NCBI GenBank assembly: GCA_030770425.1
Contig: JASJFT010000132.1
Span: 1-64,000, forward strand
Length of the DNA: 64,000 nt
From: Darksidea phi
Taxonomy: Eukaryota; Ascomycota; Dothideomycetes; Pleosporales; Lentitheciaceae
Direction: 5' to 3'
Shown here: positions 1 through 13,370 of the stretch, in pieces
How the letters are laid out: each line of letters begins with the position of its first letter
How positions within the stretch are numbered: position 1 is the first letter of the stretch
The notes under the pieces: model-generated
The model's input: the letters and a program-made list of their open reading frames with translations, nothing else
Databases searched by the model: none
Told to the model about the DNA's origin: nothing
Position numbers and translations under genes: made by a program

Positions 1-1318
1 AAATATAAGACTATAATAGATAATTAGTAATACTAATCTAGATATCTATTTCTTCGAGTCCTTAGTAGAGTATAAAGGATTCGAATAGCTAGTAAACGTT
101 CTAGTAATTAAGACGGTAATATAGAAGTAATAGAGAGAAGAAGCTAGTAAAGTTTCGTACTAAAATTAGAAAAGTTCTCTAATTATTATATAATTAAACT
201 ATTTAATATTTATCTATAGGTCTTAGTCGAGATATCTAAAAATAGAGTTAATAAGTATTATATACTAACTCTATCTTATATATTATATAGAAAAGAAGAT
301 TAACTTCTTTTATATAAAAGTAGATAGCTAATAAATTAATAAATATACTATCTACTTTTATATAATAAGAATATAATAATATAACTATTATACTAATAAC
401 TATTATATAAATATAAGTTTATAATCTATATCTATATATTACGTAAATATAATAGTAATCTACTTCGACTACTATTATATAAATATAAGTCTATAATCTA
501 TCTATTTATTTCTACTTCTAACTATTATATAAATATAAAAGTAATACTAATTAATTAAACTATAGTATTAAAATAAGCTATATAACTTCTATCTATAGAG
601 AATAAGAATAATATCTTATATAAAGAATACTTCTAGGATATATATATATTAATAGCTATATTAAAAAGAGAAGTTAATCCTAGATATTAGATAAATAGGA
701 TTAATCTTAATAATATTAATATTAGCTTAGAAGAAGACGTTATCTAGCTTAATTCCTTTATTAGATATACTCTTACTAATCTATATATAATAAATATAAT
801 AGAATAAACTTTTATATAATTCTTTCTTAAAAACTTCTAAGACTAAACTATTAGTTATTAGAACTATATTAATTATATATTTAAGAAAGAACTTAAGAGT
901 CTTCTTTAAAAATAAGGTATAATTTCTATATTAGATTCTAAGACTACTTAATTATAAAGATTATATAATATTATATATTAGAACTTTAATATTAAGAATA
1001 TTAAGTTAATATTTTTAAGATATATAATTAATAACCCGTATAATACTACTAAGAGAAAAATAAGCTCTAAGAAGAATAAGAAGAATATCTAATAAGATTC
1101 TTATTTCTTAAGGTATATACCTAAACTTTTATATAATACTATCTTAATATAGTATAGAGTAGTTCTAATCTCTTAATTATATAAATCTTTCTTTTTTATA
1201 TAAAGAACTTTAATCTCTATCTTATATATATAGTTATTATCTTTAATATTAACTAGTAACGTATATAATAATACTAAAAGAGAACTAAGTCCTAAGAATA
1301 ATAAGAACTTCTAATAAA

Positions 1319-1340
1319 CTTCTTCTTCTTCTTCTTCTTC
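1319..1340. repeat. CTT trinucleotide microsatellite
   Basis: About seven CTT units occur in succession inside the RIP block. It is a simple repeat with no associated gene. Confidence 0.8.
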
Positions 1341-3090
1341 TTTTTCTATTCTTTAGAATATTTAGTAGGATTCTTAGTCTTTTTAGTATATATACGAATA
1401 TTTATATAATAATATTTCTTCTCTCTAATAATAAGGACTAGTTCCTATCTTACTATTATATAAAAATCTCTCTTTTATATAAATAACTTTAACTCTTATA
1501 TTAGACTATTTTTCTTTTATCTTTTCTTTATTATTATAATTTATATAAAGTATATCTATTTTTATAAAAAAGTATAAACTTTTTCTATCTATTCTAGTTA
1601 ATTATAAAAGAAAAATAAAGGAAAAATAAAAGAAATCCTTCTTTCTACCCTCTTCTATTCCCCTTTTATCTTCTTTCTTTTCTTCTCTTTTCCTTCTTCT
1701 CTAATATTCGTATCTATTAGTTATAGTAGTTATACTAAATTCTATATAACTACTATATATATAAAGTATAAATATTACTCTAAAAGCTAGATATTATATA
1801 GTATTTAATAAAGAACTTAGTACCTCTTATTATATACTTATATCTCTTTTAGTAAAAAGTAGTAGAAGTTATATTATAACTTTATATAAGTATTATATAA
1901 AAGTACTTCTTCCTTTATATAATTTTTATAATAAATTTCTAAATATTTATATTTAGAACTACTTATAACTTAATATTATAAAAAGCTATTACTACTATAG
2001 CTCTCTCTTTATTCTAAAAAATATTAAAACTTTTTATATAAAAAAGATAAAAAATACTTATATTAATATAGAGGTCTTATATAAAGGCTCTATTATTTAC
2101 TTATCTAGTAGATAGAAAGATAGAGAGGTAAGATAGTATAATATATATAATAAGACCTTAAAAAGAGATACTAGAAGTACTAATATCTATACTAAGAATA
2201 TTAATAACTTAAGTAGAGATAAGGACTATTTTATATAAAGTATTTTTAAATTTTTAAATTTTTAAAGTTTTACTAGAGATTAGTATTCGTATAAAAAGAA
2301 AAAGAAGTTAAATTAAAAGAATAAATTATATAAAGGAGTATATAATTTAAGTTTAAAAAAGAAAGCTATAAAGAGGAAGGTTTACCTTCTATTTATAACT
2401 ACTATCTATTTTAATTCGTTTATTTATTTACCTCGATTCGTTCGTTTATCTTCCTTAATCTATTTATTTAATTTCTTAAGCTATTTACTTATTATAAATA
2501 GAAATATAATCTATAAACTACTCTCTTTTATATAAGTTAATTTAACTTTTACTTTCTTTTTATATAAAAAAAGATATTATAGAACTATTCTTACTACCTC
2601 TTATATAAATACTTAATTATTTAATTTTAATCTATAGGTAAATATCTACTATTCTATAATTAGTTAAATTAGTAATTAGAATTCTATTATATAATATTAT
2701 ATAATATAGTATAAATAGATTTCTTCTTTATATAAAGAAAAGTTATATTAACCCTATTTATATAGTCCTACTAATAAATAAATTAATAAGTACTTAATAA
2801 TTAGATTTAACTAAGACTATATCTTATTTATTAGTAGTCTAATTATACTAATAAAGGATTAATATCTATTACTAATAGATATAATATTAGTAGTTAAGAT
2901 TAATAATTAGTTTTATATAAATATAAGAAGGGAATTATAAGACTAGTATTTATATAGAAAGTTTAGATAGAATATTAGTACTAGAAAAGAAAAAGTTACT
3001 AATATTTATTTATTAAGTTTTAATACTAATCTTATATATTTAATTATATATATTTATATATAAATTTATATATATAAATAACTATTTTAG

Positions 3091-3502
3091 TAATTTACTA
3101 TATATAAAGCTTCGTATAATTCTTATAAATAAAAAGAGACTTCTATTTAAAATCTCTTAAGTAACTATAAATTATTATTTAAATTAAATTATTTTATTAT
3201 TTCTATTTCGTATATATATATATATATATTATAGCTATTTACTTAGTTAAATCTTTATAGTCTATTTATAAACTATAGACTATTTAATAATCTTAATAAT
3301 TTACTATATATAAAGCTTTATATAATTTCTTTAAATAAAAAAAATCTTCTATTTAAAGTCTCTTTAATAACTATAAATTATTATATATAACTTAAATTAT
3401 TTTATTATCTCTATTTTATATATACGTATATCTATTTAGTTATTAACTTAATTAAATCTTTATAATCTATTTTTATAAACTATAAACTATTTAATAAAAA
3501 TT
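3091..3502. repeat. 206-bp imperfect tandem duplication
   Basis: Two head-to-tail units start with TAATTTACTATATATAAAGC at 3091 and 3297 and end with ACTATTTAATAA. They stay recognisable along their length, with scattered substitutions and small gaps. The unit could be a sub-terminal repeat of an element or a minisatellite. RIP has been applied to both units. Confidence 0.7.
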
Positions 3503-4150
3503 ATATTTAATAAATAACTTTTATATAAGAATATTAAATATTTATTAAAAAGAAAGTTACTAAAAATTACTTATAAAAAGAGAGAAAATATTATTACTAT
3601 TAATATAAAAACTTATAAGAATATATATAGATTATAAATACTAATAATAATATATTAATAATAAATTAATATATAAGTTATATATAATTTTTAACTAAAT
3701 TAATTATATATTATAAAATTAAAATTAGAATCTATAAAGTTAAAAAGTTTATAAAAATCTCTTAATAAGATAATAGAATATAATATAGATATTTAGATAA
3801 ACTTTTTTAAAGATAATAAAAGGATTAATAAAATATATTATAGTAAAGAATTCTCTATAAGGGCTAGAATAGTTTTTAGAAAAGAAAAAGGCTATACGTC
3901 TACTTTTACTAGAGAATTCTTAGATTATTATTAGCCTAGCTATAATTATATACCGGACTCTATATAAGTTCTACGTCCTACTATTATATCTTCTTAAGAA
4001 TTTATCTTATTTCTATTCGAATATAATTCTATTACTATCTTAACGTCTCTATATCTACCTACCTATACTTATCTTTTAAAAATTAAGTATAATTAGAAAG
4101 ATATATTATATATATAAGTAGTAAAATATATAATTATAGATTTAAAACCC

Positions 4151-4778
4151 CCCTCCCGTATATAATAGGATATTATTACTAGCCGTACTCTACCGACGAC
4201 TAAAGGGTTTTAATAATCCGGAACTTACGTTAATATTAAATAGACTAATATTTACTTTAGGAAATTTAGGAGTATTATCTAGTATACCTCGTACCATCCT
4301 ACCACGCGTACTATCGGCCTAGAACATCCGAACCTGTCGGAATCTACTAAGCGTAAGCTTAACTAGAAGTCGTTGTATAGTTCGCGCTAATATCTCCGCT
4401 TGTATTAGAAGCACCCCCTTGTAAATATTGGCTTCGCGCCGTTGTGGGTCCTATCCTTCTAGCATTGTGTTTTACCAGGCGCTGCTCGCGGCACAGCGGA
4501 TCTAGCTTCAGTTTCTAAAGATAGGACATTAAACTCTTGGAGAAGACAGCCCCCAAGCAGATCCGCTAGGGACAAGCAGGATTATATTACGTAATCAGAG
4601 CTAGGGTCATTTAGTCACACCACCTTCTGCGTCCGTGGCCCTTCCTTTCTCCCACACTCTCTCCCCTGCACTCTCTCATACCCCCCACCCCCCCCCGCCC
4701 CCTCGAAAATTTTTTTTTTTTTTTTTTTCTCTCGCTCTCGTTGCATATTTATGCATTAAGTTCGTCGGCATTCTTAAG
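4151..4778 (+). promoter_or_regulatory. Upstream region of the kinase gene, with C and T homopolymer tracts
   Basis: Base composition returns to normal here. At about 4680-4731 a run of C-rich sequence is followed by a long T tract and a CTCTCGCTCTCG stretch, ending about 45 bases before the start codon at 4779. Long pyrimidine tracts just upstream of the start are common in fungal promoters and 5' leaders. No TATA box or operator was assigned. Confidence 0.4.
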
Positions 4779-6280
4779 ATGTCCTCGCCTCGCAATCATG
4801 AAGAGGAGGATGACGAATCCCTCTGGCCGCGCTTCCTCCTCCCAAATGTCGGCGATATAGAAGACATTGAGAGATACGCGCCAGGCGGCTTCCATCCCGT
4901 TCACTTGGGTGACACCTACGATGATAGGCGCTATAGAATTGTGCACAAGCTTGGTGCCGGCGGGTTCTCTACTGTTTGGCTAGCGCGAGACGAGAGCGAG
5001 AAGAAGTGGGTGGCTTTGAAAATTGTCATCGCGGAACATTTTACATCAGTTGGTGACAAGAGTCTCTTAAGCCGCCGGGCCGCCTCGAATTTCTCCAGTG
5101 AACCGACATTTGTCGCTGAGCATCGACGGTTTACTATTGAAGGACCAAACGGTCGCCATCTATGTCTCGTTTTGCCCGTTTTCGGCCCGTCTTCGTCTCG
5201 GTTGTCTTCGGGCTTCACTTCTAGACTCAAACCATGGCTCTCTCGGAGGGCTAGCTATCAAGCAACAAAAGCGGTAGCTGGCCTCCATGCGCAAGGTCTA
5301 TGTCACGGAGGGAAGTTATTTGCCTGCCTGGAGCTAGCTCCATCACCCGTTCCCCCCTTGGCCAACCCTAACAGATCTCAGATGTAACAACCGCGAACAT
5401 TCTCTTCACCCTGTTGGATATCGACCACCTTGGGGAAACTGAAATCTACAGCTTATTTGGATCGCCTGTGACAGCGGTGCTAGAAACTGAGTCTGGCGAG
5501 GCAACCGGCCCCGAGGCACCACGATACATCGTAAAGACACTCGACTTTCTGTCTTCCAAATCAAACATCATAAGCAACGATGTCAGGCTCATTGACTTCG
5601 ACCAATGTTTCCCTGTTTCGTCCCCGCCCGAAAAGATGCTGGGTACTCCACTCGAGTTTCTAGCACCGGAGGTGGCAGTCGGCTTGCCAGCCAGCCCTGC
5701 GAGCGATGTCTGGGCCCTCGGTTGTTGCATATTCCGACTCCGGTCTGGGGAGGGCCCATTTTCAAACTATGAGGTCACTTCTCCGGGGGATTTGATGAGG
5801 ATCATTATCCAAACCATAGGGGATATGCCTCTTGAGTGGCAGGATACCCTCTGGGACTACGACGGGCAGCCGACAAAGGATCCCAGCAAAGGTAAGCGGC
5901 TCGAGAAATGGGAGGGCGAACGGTCCTTGAAGGATTTAGTCTACATGATATGGGACCAGCCGGAGGGTGATGTCGTCCAGACGGGCACGACTCGGCCGGA
6001 GCATGAGGCGTGGGACGACGACGAGAACAAACCGTTTCCCTCTTGCTTCTCGAATATGGTATGGAAGCCTACGGCCACCAAGGTAGACAATGTCTACCTC
6101 TTCGGCTATGATGACGAGTCGGACGCGCTGCTAGAGGCAATGCCTAAGATCGCGGAACTCGAGGCTGCCTTGCTCTACGACCTTTTGTCCAAGATTTTTG
6201 TCTACGACCAGAAGAGGCGGCCGACCGCTAACGAAATACTCAACTACTATTGGTTCCATATGGATGGCCAGCTTGATTGA
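4779..6280 (+). CDS. SRPK-like serine/threonine protein kinase, two exons, non-canonical donor
   Basis: Exons 4779-5310 and 5382-6280 give 476 residues. Kinase landmarks are in order: glycine loop LGAGGFSTV (58-66), VALK lysine (K81), HGDVTTAN catalytic loop (D178, N183), DFD in place of DFG (249-251), APE (272-274), SDVWALG and a C-terminal RRPTANEIL. This arrangement, with SNFSSEPTFVAEHRRF in the N-lobe and DFD, matches the fungal SRPK-like family. The start at 4779 (MSSPRN) is chosen over an upstream in-frame ATG at 4635 because the extra 48 residues are low-complexity Pro/Phe. The 71-nt intron has a good branch site (CTAAC, 5368-5372) and acceptor (TCAG), but the donor reads GGAAGT instead of GTAAGT. 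Without splicing the frame stops at 5387, before most of the C-lobe. The gene is therefore intact only if this donor works or is a base error. Confidence 0.8.
5311..5381 (+). other. Intron of the kinase gene with GG-AG ends
   Basis: Joining 5310 to 5382 restores HGDVTTANILF across the catalytic loop, so the intron borders are certain by protein logic. The second intron base is G where T is required. The change is not a C-to-T or G-to-A transition, so it is not a RIP product. Confidence 0.7.
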
Positions 6281-6449
6281 TAGAGGTTCTGGAGCACGGG
6301 AAAGTTGTAAATGCTGTATAGGTCCTCATAGTAGTCCTGTCCAGCCGTATTGGCCTATTGCTTGAATTGACCGCCTACGAGGACTCGGAGTTCATATCGC
6401 ACGTGTGTACTTATTTTTAAAACTACTAAGGGAAATTGGATAGGATAGA

Positions 6450-6591
6450 GAATAAATAGTATAATATAGGCGGATTAGGCCGGGCTTATAACTATAAGTA
6501 GGTAGGGGGATATAATAAATATATTAAGTAGTCTAACTATCTAGCTAGGACGCGAATAGAGGGTCTTAAATACTAGTTACGCTAGGTTAGA
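6450..6591 (-). repeat. Left part of a family-C LTR, split by element A
   Basis: Read on the minus strand, this stretch contains the 3' half of the LTR seen at 58401 (including GGGTC/CCTCTACTCGCGCCCTA-like sequence and CTACTTATAGTTATAAGCCC). It continues at 12564-12710 on the other side of element A. The last five bases (TTAGA, 6587-6591) are the target duplication. The outer left border is approximate, because the end of this LTR family cannot be fixed from the copies present. Confidence 0.7.
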
Positions 6592-6752
6592 TATTATAGT
6601 AAGGAATTAGAATAAATTACTATAAGGGAAAGAATTAAGAATTATAGTTAATTATAATAGCTCTATATAAGAGTAGCTTATATAGAATAGAATATAGCGT
6701 AGTAGCTAGGAGTAGTTATATAAACTAACCTAGTATAGAAGCTAGTCTAATA
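6592..6752 (-). repeat. 3' LTR of element A
   Basis: This is a 161-bp direct repeat of 12403-12563, differing at a modest number of positions, mostly C/T and G/A. It is preceded by TTAGA and followed inward by the polypurine tract (minus strand). Confidence 0.85.
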
Positions 6753-9700
6753 TACCCCCCTATTCTAAAAGGATAGTAAAAGAGTATAAAATATTAAGAA
6801 GTAATAAAAGAATAGGTAAAAAGAGTATAAGTAATTAGAAGAAGATTCGTTTAATACTCCTTTACCCCCCTAGTTCTAATAAATTAGAAATAATAATTAA
6901 AAAGAAAGTAAAAAGATAGTACTCTATATAGGAATTAAATCTATATAAAAATAAGATTCTTTACTCTAGGTCTCTCTATCCTTTTATATAAATTCTTTAA
7001 GTTATAGTATTTAGAAAAGCCGTCTATAAATTAGTTTACTATAATAGTTTAGAATATATAATATACTTAAAGGTATTTAAATATAGTTTAAATTATATAG
7101 TATACCTAAAGGTATTAATATAAGTTTTAAGTCTACTATACTATTCTTATTTTTATAAGATTTAATAGTTTAATAAAATAGATATACTACTTTAAAGAAG
7201 TAAATAAAAGTATATAGGCCTCTTAGAAAGATAAATAGATAAGTAAATAGAATAGAATAGATATATAAATAGAATAAAATAAGATACTTAAAAGAGATAG
7301 TAATAAATAACTACTTAGGATAGAAGCTTATTCTAGTACTAGACTAGATTAAAGTAGAGTAGCTAGTTAGAATAGAAGCTTAATAGTAGACTAGATAGAA
7401 GCTATTCTACTTAAGACTACTTAGGATTAATACTAGCTAGTTAATTAACTTTATATTAGTTAAGATAAAAGTTTAACTACTTAAAGATATTTTCTAGTTT
7501 AAGTTAATAAATAAAAGTTTTATACTTCTACTTTAGAAGTATCTTAGTTAGTCTATTAGTTAGTATTTTAGTTATAGGGATCTATTTAATAATTATTTCT
7601 CTCTACTCTACTAATTATTAGAGTTATAACTAATAAATATTAATATATTTAAACTTAAATTAAAGTTTTTTAAAAGCTTTAGTAACTATCCTAACTATTT
7701 ACGTATTATTATAATAGATAACTAGTTTAATATTAGTCTTAAAGCTTAGTTATTTAAATAGATTATTTTACTAAATTATATTAAATATTATTTATAAGAG
7801 TAAGTATAGTTTAGCTTTAATAATTAATTTAGAAATTATTTATTACTTTATTATCTTTTAGTTAATAGGTATACTAAATACCTTAAAGAGAAATCTATTT
7901 AAGCTTATTCTTATAATAGGATTATTAATAAATAATATATCTAATATATTATAGAATATAGATTTAATACTTAATTCTTATTCTTTACTTATAGAGAAGG
8001 CTTAATAAGTAGATATATAAGCTAAAGCTTTTATTACTAAATATTAAGTTTCTATAATAAATCTCTAAGTATAATAGATAGCGTTAATATATTAAGGGCT
8101 AGCCCTTATTAGATATATAGAGAGGGTTAAGTAAGTTTTTAAAATATTAGCTCTTATAATTACTATAATATAGACTATTAATCTAACTAATTATTAATAT
8201 ATTTTAATAACTAATTCTTCTATTAGTCTAATAAAAGACTTAAGATAGATTTTAGCTATTAGTATTTAAAAAAAGCTATTTAAGCCTTTTTTAAGATTAA
8301 ACTTTATAGTAATTTTATTAATAAATAAGTCTTAAATAAGCTATATATAGTCTTACTTTATATCCTATAGTATATATATACTAAGAAACTAGTTAAGTTA
8401 ATCTATTAAATAAAGCTTATAGTATTTTAATAGTCTTTTTTTAAACTTTTTATAAATAGTTTCGTTTCTTAAATAAACTAAGACTAAAATATTATCTATA
8501 TAGAAGAAAATAATAAGACTTTTATTACTATATAAGTATAATATATTTAGTATTCTTCTTAGCTCTAGCTAAGTAAGGGTTATAGATAGATCTTAATACT
8601 AAAGTAATAGTACTTCCTTTAGCCTATATAATACTCGACGTAGTAGTAATAGTAATCTATATTACTTTAAGAATTCTTTAGAAATATTATAGTATAGTTA
8701 TTAAGAAATTTTAGTATTTAGGAAAGTATTTATAGTATTATATTAATATATAAGTAGTTTAAATTAAGTAGCTAAAGCTATTAGAGCTTTAAAGATTTTA
8801 GTAACTAATATAGTAGTATATATATTATCTTATTAAGTTTATAAATCTTTCCGTATAATTAATCTTACTTTAGTTTTATTAAAGAAGCTATTCTTATTAA
8901 ACTTATAGATATATATCTATATAAAAGGTAGAACCTCTATATCTACTATATATAATATTACTTTTATAAACTTAAAATACTCTTTCTTCTAATAACTATC
9001 TATTTCCTTTTATATTACTTCTCGAAACTAGTTACTATATAGGTAATTTTAAAGGTTCTTATAATATTTTAGAGGATTAGGTATAATACTCTAGTATAAA
9101 TATATTTTTAATAAAATAGTAATAAGTTTATTTAAGATACTTAGGTCTATAGTAATAGTAAAGACTCTATAGTAGGTAAAGAGGGCTAAATTTACTTTTT
9201 CTTTATCTCTTTCTCTCTTTCTTATTCTTAAGATATTATACGTTAATAGTATTAAATATTATCTTCGTCCTAATAAGACGTTTATTATATTAATATTAGG
9301 ATTATATACTTATAGAGTATTATTATTTTCTAGATTTAATAAGTAATTAGAGATTTTATATATATATTAGACTTAAGATTTAGCCCTTAAAGTAGAACGA
9401 GTAGTAAGAACTATTATAGGTAGTAGACGTACTAGACTACTTTAAACTAAGGATTTAGATATTAGAAGAACGTCTTTATTATTCTTTTTCTCTTCTTTCT
9501 CTTAATTAAGTAAGCTCTCTTCTCTTATAGATAAGAATCTTATTTCTATATTCTTAGAGAGTACCTACTCTTTAATATATCTATTAAACTATTCTATAGT
9601 ATATAGATTCTTAAGCTCCGTAGTAAACTAAGACTATTCTAGATCTAAAATCTTAATCTCTTCTTCTAAAATCCTTTCTATATATAATTTATTAAGAATA

Positions 9701-12402
9701 TTCTTCTTATAATTAAAGTTTTATTTAAATATTACGTCTTATATTCTAATAACTCTATTAAGTTTAAATATCTATATATAGAAGATATTAGATAAATTAT
9801 ATCTAATAAGATATCTAATATAAGCCCTTAGTTCTATCTTATTAGCTAATTTTAAATTACGTTAATAGACGTAGACTTAATAGCTAATAGGATTATAATA
9901 AGCTATTAATAGCTTAGTATTAAAGACTACCTTATAAGATATCTTCTATTATAGAGATTAAATAGGTATAGTATTAAGAAGCTAGGTAGTTATAAGAGCT
10001 AGTTTATTCGTATATTCTTTAAGTAGTCTTAAAACTATTTATAGTACTTATACTTATTATATAATTATATATTCTACTACTTCTTATAGTCCTTTTAGCT
10101 TATTAATATTCTTAGCTATTATTTTACTCTTAATTTCTAGTTAATATAAGATCTTTAAGAAATCTCTCCTAAAATCTTTCTTATTATCTAATTAGATTAT
10201 AATAATAGTATACTTATAGTTTAGCTAATATTAAATCTTCTTTATAAGGTTAAATATAGCTAAGATAAGAGTATTCTAAAGCTTATTAGGTAGATAAATA
10301 AGTTTATACTACTTTAAGTATTAATTTACTACGTAAAGATTATACTTATCTCTATTATAATAAAGCTTTTTATAGGGTATTAAGTATATAAGATTAATAG
10401 TAATTTATTAAAAAGAATATATAGCTAGTATTTCTAATATTTATTTTAAAATTTATTAATTTATCTTTATAAGAATATAATCCTTATACTCTATTTAAGT
10501 AAAAGGTAGTTATTCTTCTTAAAGTTTAAAATCTTTTATTAATTCTTCTAAGTATATAATTATATTAAATAAAGGATATACCTATATATAATAAGTTTAG
10601 GTAGTTATAGTCTTAAGATTAGACTTAGAATCCTTTAATAAATATAATACTCGATAGAATATTACTATAGTTATTAATATATTAGTATTTAGACGAGCTA
10701 ATAAATCGGTATTAATAAGCTAGTATTCTAATTAATATTATAGAATAGTAACTATATTATTTAATAGGTAATAGTAAAGAAAATCTCGTTCTAAATTAAA
10801 GTATATTAATCTCTCCTTAAGTCTTATAAGGTTAAGAATATTAGTAAAGAAGCCCTTAACTAGAGTAACTTCTATAAGTAGGGCTTCCTTAATACTATAA
10901 GTCCTTTTAATAGGTATTCTAATTATTTTCTACTCTATAATCTAGATAATTTAAGCTCTAGTATATAAAATCTTATTAGAATTCTTATATTAAGTATAAA
11001 TCTACTTTTATAAGTTCTATATATTATAAACGTATAAATTTAATTCTAGGTCTATTATCTAGTAGTCGACGTATAATAAGGTTACTATTATACTAAAGAT
11101 ACTATAAGTAATAATATTACTATAATATTAGCTACTATTAGATTTACCTTCTATATTATTATTAAAAGATATATTAGAATAGGTATTATAGATTATAATC
11201 GACTAAGTTACTAACTCTATATAAGCTAATTTATTCTTAGCTTAAGTAATTACTCTATTTATTTAACTCGTCGTTATTAGGTTATCCTATATTTTAATAA
11301 ACTTTACTTTAATATTAGACTTAGGTTTCTATAAAGTTAGATATAAAGATAGTATAATATAATAATATTTTATATATTAATATTATTTACTATATAGATA
11401 CTTAATTAAGTATTTCTAATTTAATTTAAAACTAGTTTTCTTTAATTTCTTCTCTTAGTTTTCTTAGTTTTCTATTAATTATACTACTTATATTATATCT
11501 ATTATTTTAGCTATCTTTAGTATTATAATAAAGATTTTTAAGAATATATTTTTTATATTTATAACTTAAAGAAATTATCTTAGATTTACTATATATACTA
11601 TAATTATTATTAATTTTAAATCTTTTATATTATAATTAATAGTATTAATATACTTATAAAGCTCTATAGTAGTTTAGATTTTATAATATCTATTAGCTAT
11701 TATTAGAAAGTCTTTCTATACCTAATTACTACTTATTTCTAATATTAAGAAAAAAGTTATTACTTTTATAATACGTACCTACTTATTAAGCTAGATTTTT
11801 AGATTTTAAGTATATTAATTAGATATTTATAAAGTATTATACGACGTATTTTCTATCTTTAGATAGAAGTAGAAGAAGTAATATAATTCTTTAATTTTCT
11901 TATATAAGTATATACTATTTAGTCCTTCTAAATTAATAGAATTTAAGCTAGTAAAGTAGTTAAGGCTACGTTAATATATATCTCTTTTAGAATCTTATTC
12001 TTTTATATCTATTTCTTATATTTATATTCTTATATCTTAAACTATATTATATAGTTCTTATTAGAGTCTAGCTATTCTAGAATTTCTAGTTCTTCTAGTA
12101 TAGGTTCTAGAGTATTAGTATTTAGATTATAGTATTATTAAATATTATATACTACTACCTTATCTTTATATTAAAATAACTAGAGATACTAGTACTCTAG
12201 TTTATTAAGAATAATAGTTATTTTTAAAGACCTCTAAACGTCTAGTATAGCTATTATTATATTATATAGTTAAGATAATAGTAATAATAAGGTTAATAAA
12301 TAAATTATAAGGATTACTAAAAGTAGTAGCTTTCTAAAATAAATAAACTATAGTATTATTAAGAATCTATTATAGGGATAATAGGTACTCCGAGCTTATA
12401 AC

Positions 12403-12563
12403 TATTATAGTAAGAAATTAGGGTAAATTACTATAAGGGAAAGAATTAAAAATTATAGTTAATTATAATAGCTCTATATAAGAGTAGCTTATATAGAATA
12501 GAATATAGTATAGTAGCTAGGAGTAGTTATATAAGCTAACCTAGTATAGAAGCTAGCCTAATA
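12403..12563 (-). repeat. 5' LTR of element A
   Basis: This is the partner of 6592-6752 and is followed by the target duplication TTAGA. An un-RIPed relative is present at 17536-17640, where the same positions read C or G instead of T or A. Confidence 0.85.
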
Positions 12564-12710
12564 TTAGATAACTAGAATAATTACTATAAATTACTATATA
12601 GTTACTATAAGCTAGGGTATAGTTATAGCTAGTGTATAATTATAGTAAATTAGTGTAAATTATTATATAAATAGAATAATCATGTGATATACAGCGCTCG
12701 GCTGCTTACA
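12564..12710 (-). repeat. Right part of a family-C LTR, split by element A
   Basis: On the minus strand this begins TGTAAGCAGCCGAGCGCTGT at 12710 and runs leftward into the TTAGA duplication. It matches the start of the LTRs at 23567, 58401 and 63785. The first 40 bases of the LTR keep several CA/TG sites, while the part next to element A is RIP-mutated, so the mutation level rises towards the larger repeat. Confidence 0.8.
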
Positions 12711-13370
12711 TCATCAGCTTGCTTCCCTTTTACATTACGCTTGTCTTCTTATAATAGAGTTGCAAGCTCTCCGGCGAGCCGAACCGCCTCTCGCTTATAC
12801 CCTTTTTCAAACTCTTGATTTGCTATCAGTTCTTTGTCTTAAAGGACAGATAGATAGAAGAACGTAATACTACCTAGTAATATGTTGCGTTTATATTCCA
12901 TTTCGGCAGCGATTCCCGGGGCATCCATTTCCGCTACTAGCCAGTCTATATTGGTACATATTGACGATACCAAGGTCTGGATCGTAATGGAAGAAAAACT
13001 GTATTCTGAGAAAGACTTCTACGAGTGTAATTCCGACGTAGAAAATACGGGTATTGCTGTACTTAAAGGGTTAGAGCTTGATGAGTTGGTTTAGACAAGG
13101 ACCCGCATCGTTATTAACTTGTCTTATAGACGGTATAATCGTCTATATACTCTCTCTACTACGGCACCAGCGAAGGGTCTTAGCATCGAAGTGCTCCAAA
13201 CTAATTAGTAAATATTAAGCGGAAAGTACAGCGGACTATGCTACAAGTAGTACTATTTTAATACGAGCGACTACTGGAGGTTTCACCGAGGGAGAACTAG
13301 GTCTAACCCGTAATATATAGAGAATATATATTATTATTATTACTTGAGATCCTAATATTAATTAAAAGTA
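12711..13370. other. Intergenic region, one weak small ORF
   Basis: Base composition is normal to moderately AT-rich. A 70-codon ORF on the plus strand (12882-13094, starting MLRLYSISAA) has an acidic C-terminal half but no recognised domain, no signal peptide I would trust and no neighbour that supports it. I treat the region as non-coding or decayed. Confidence 0.4.

Larger units (their letters stand above)
1..4150. repeat. RIP-degraded AT-rich repeat block
   Basis: The block is strongly AT-rich, CA and TG are almost absent, CG remains, and every frame is full of TAA and TAG. This is the pattern left by repeat-induced point mutation of duplicated DNA. No gene and no recognisable reverse-transcriptase or integrase stretch can be read. 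Internal structure includes an imperfect repeat (about 1030-1110 and 1258-1335, both containing a run of the type CTAAGAA-AATAAGAA), a CTT microsatellite at 1319-1340 and a tandem duplication at 3091-3502. The left edge lies outside the window; the right edge fades out over about 4150-4300. The original element is not identified. Confidence 0.85.
6592..12563 (-). mobile_element. Full-length RIP-mutated Ty1/copia-type LTR retrotransposon (family A)
   Basis: Two 161-bp direct repeats bound a 5972-bp element, and both flanks carry the 5-bp duplication TTAGA (6587-6591 and 12564-12568). LTR ends read TA...TA, as expected for TG...CA after RIP. Inside the left LTR lies TACCCCCCTA, which is a purine tract on the minus strand directly upstream of the 3' LTR, so the element points left. 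A minus-strand reverse-transcriptase core reading YIDNIL lies at about 8488-8505, corresponding to YVDD of copia-type enzymes. Stops are everywhere, so nothing is expressed. The copy arrived before or during RIP and sits inside a family-C LTR. Confidence 0.85.

Noticed and set aside
1..4150. Centromere or mitochondrial origin for the AT-rich block
   Set aside because: The CA/TG depletion with CG retained is specific for RIP; mitochondrial genes or tRNAs are absent.
4635..4778. N-terminal extension of the kinase from the upstream ATG
   Set aside because: It encodes a Pro run and a Phe run from the C and T tracts, which fit an untranslated leader better than protein.
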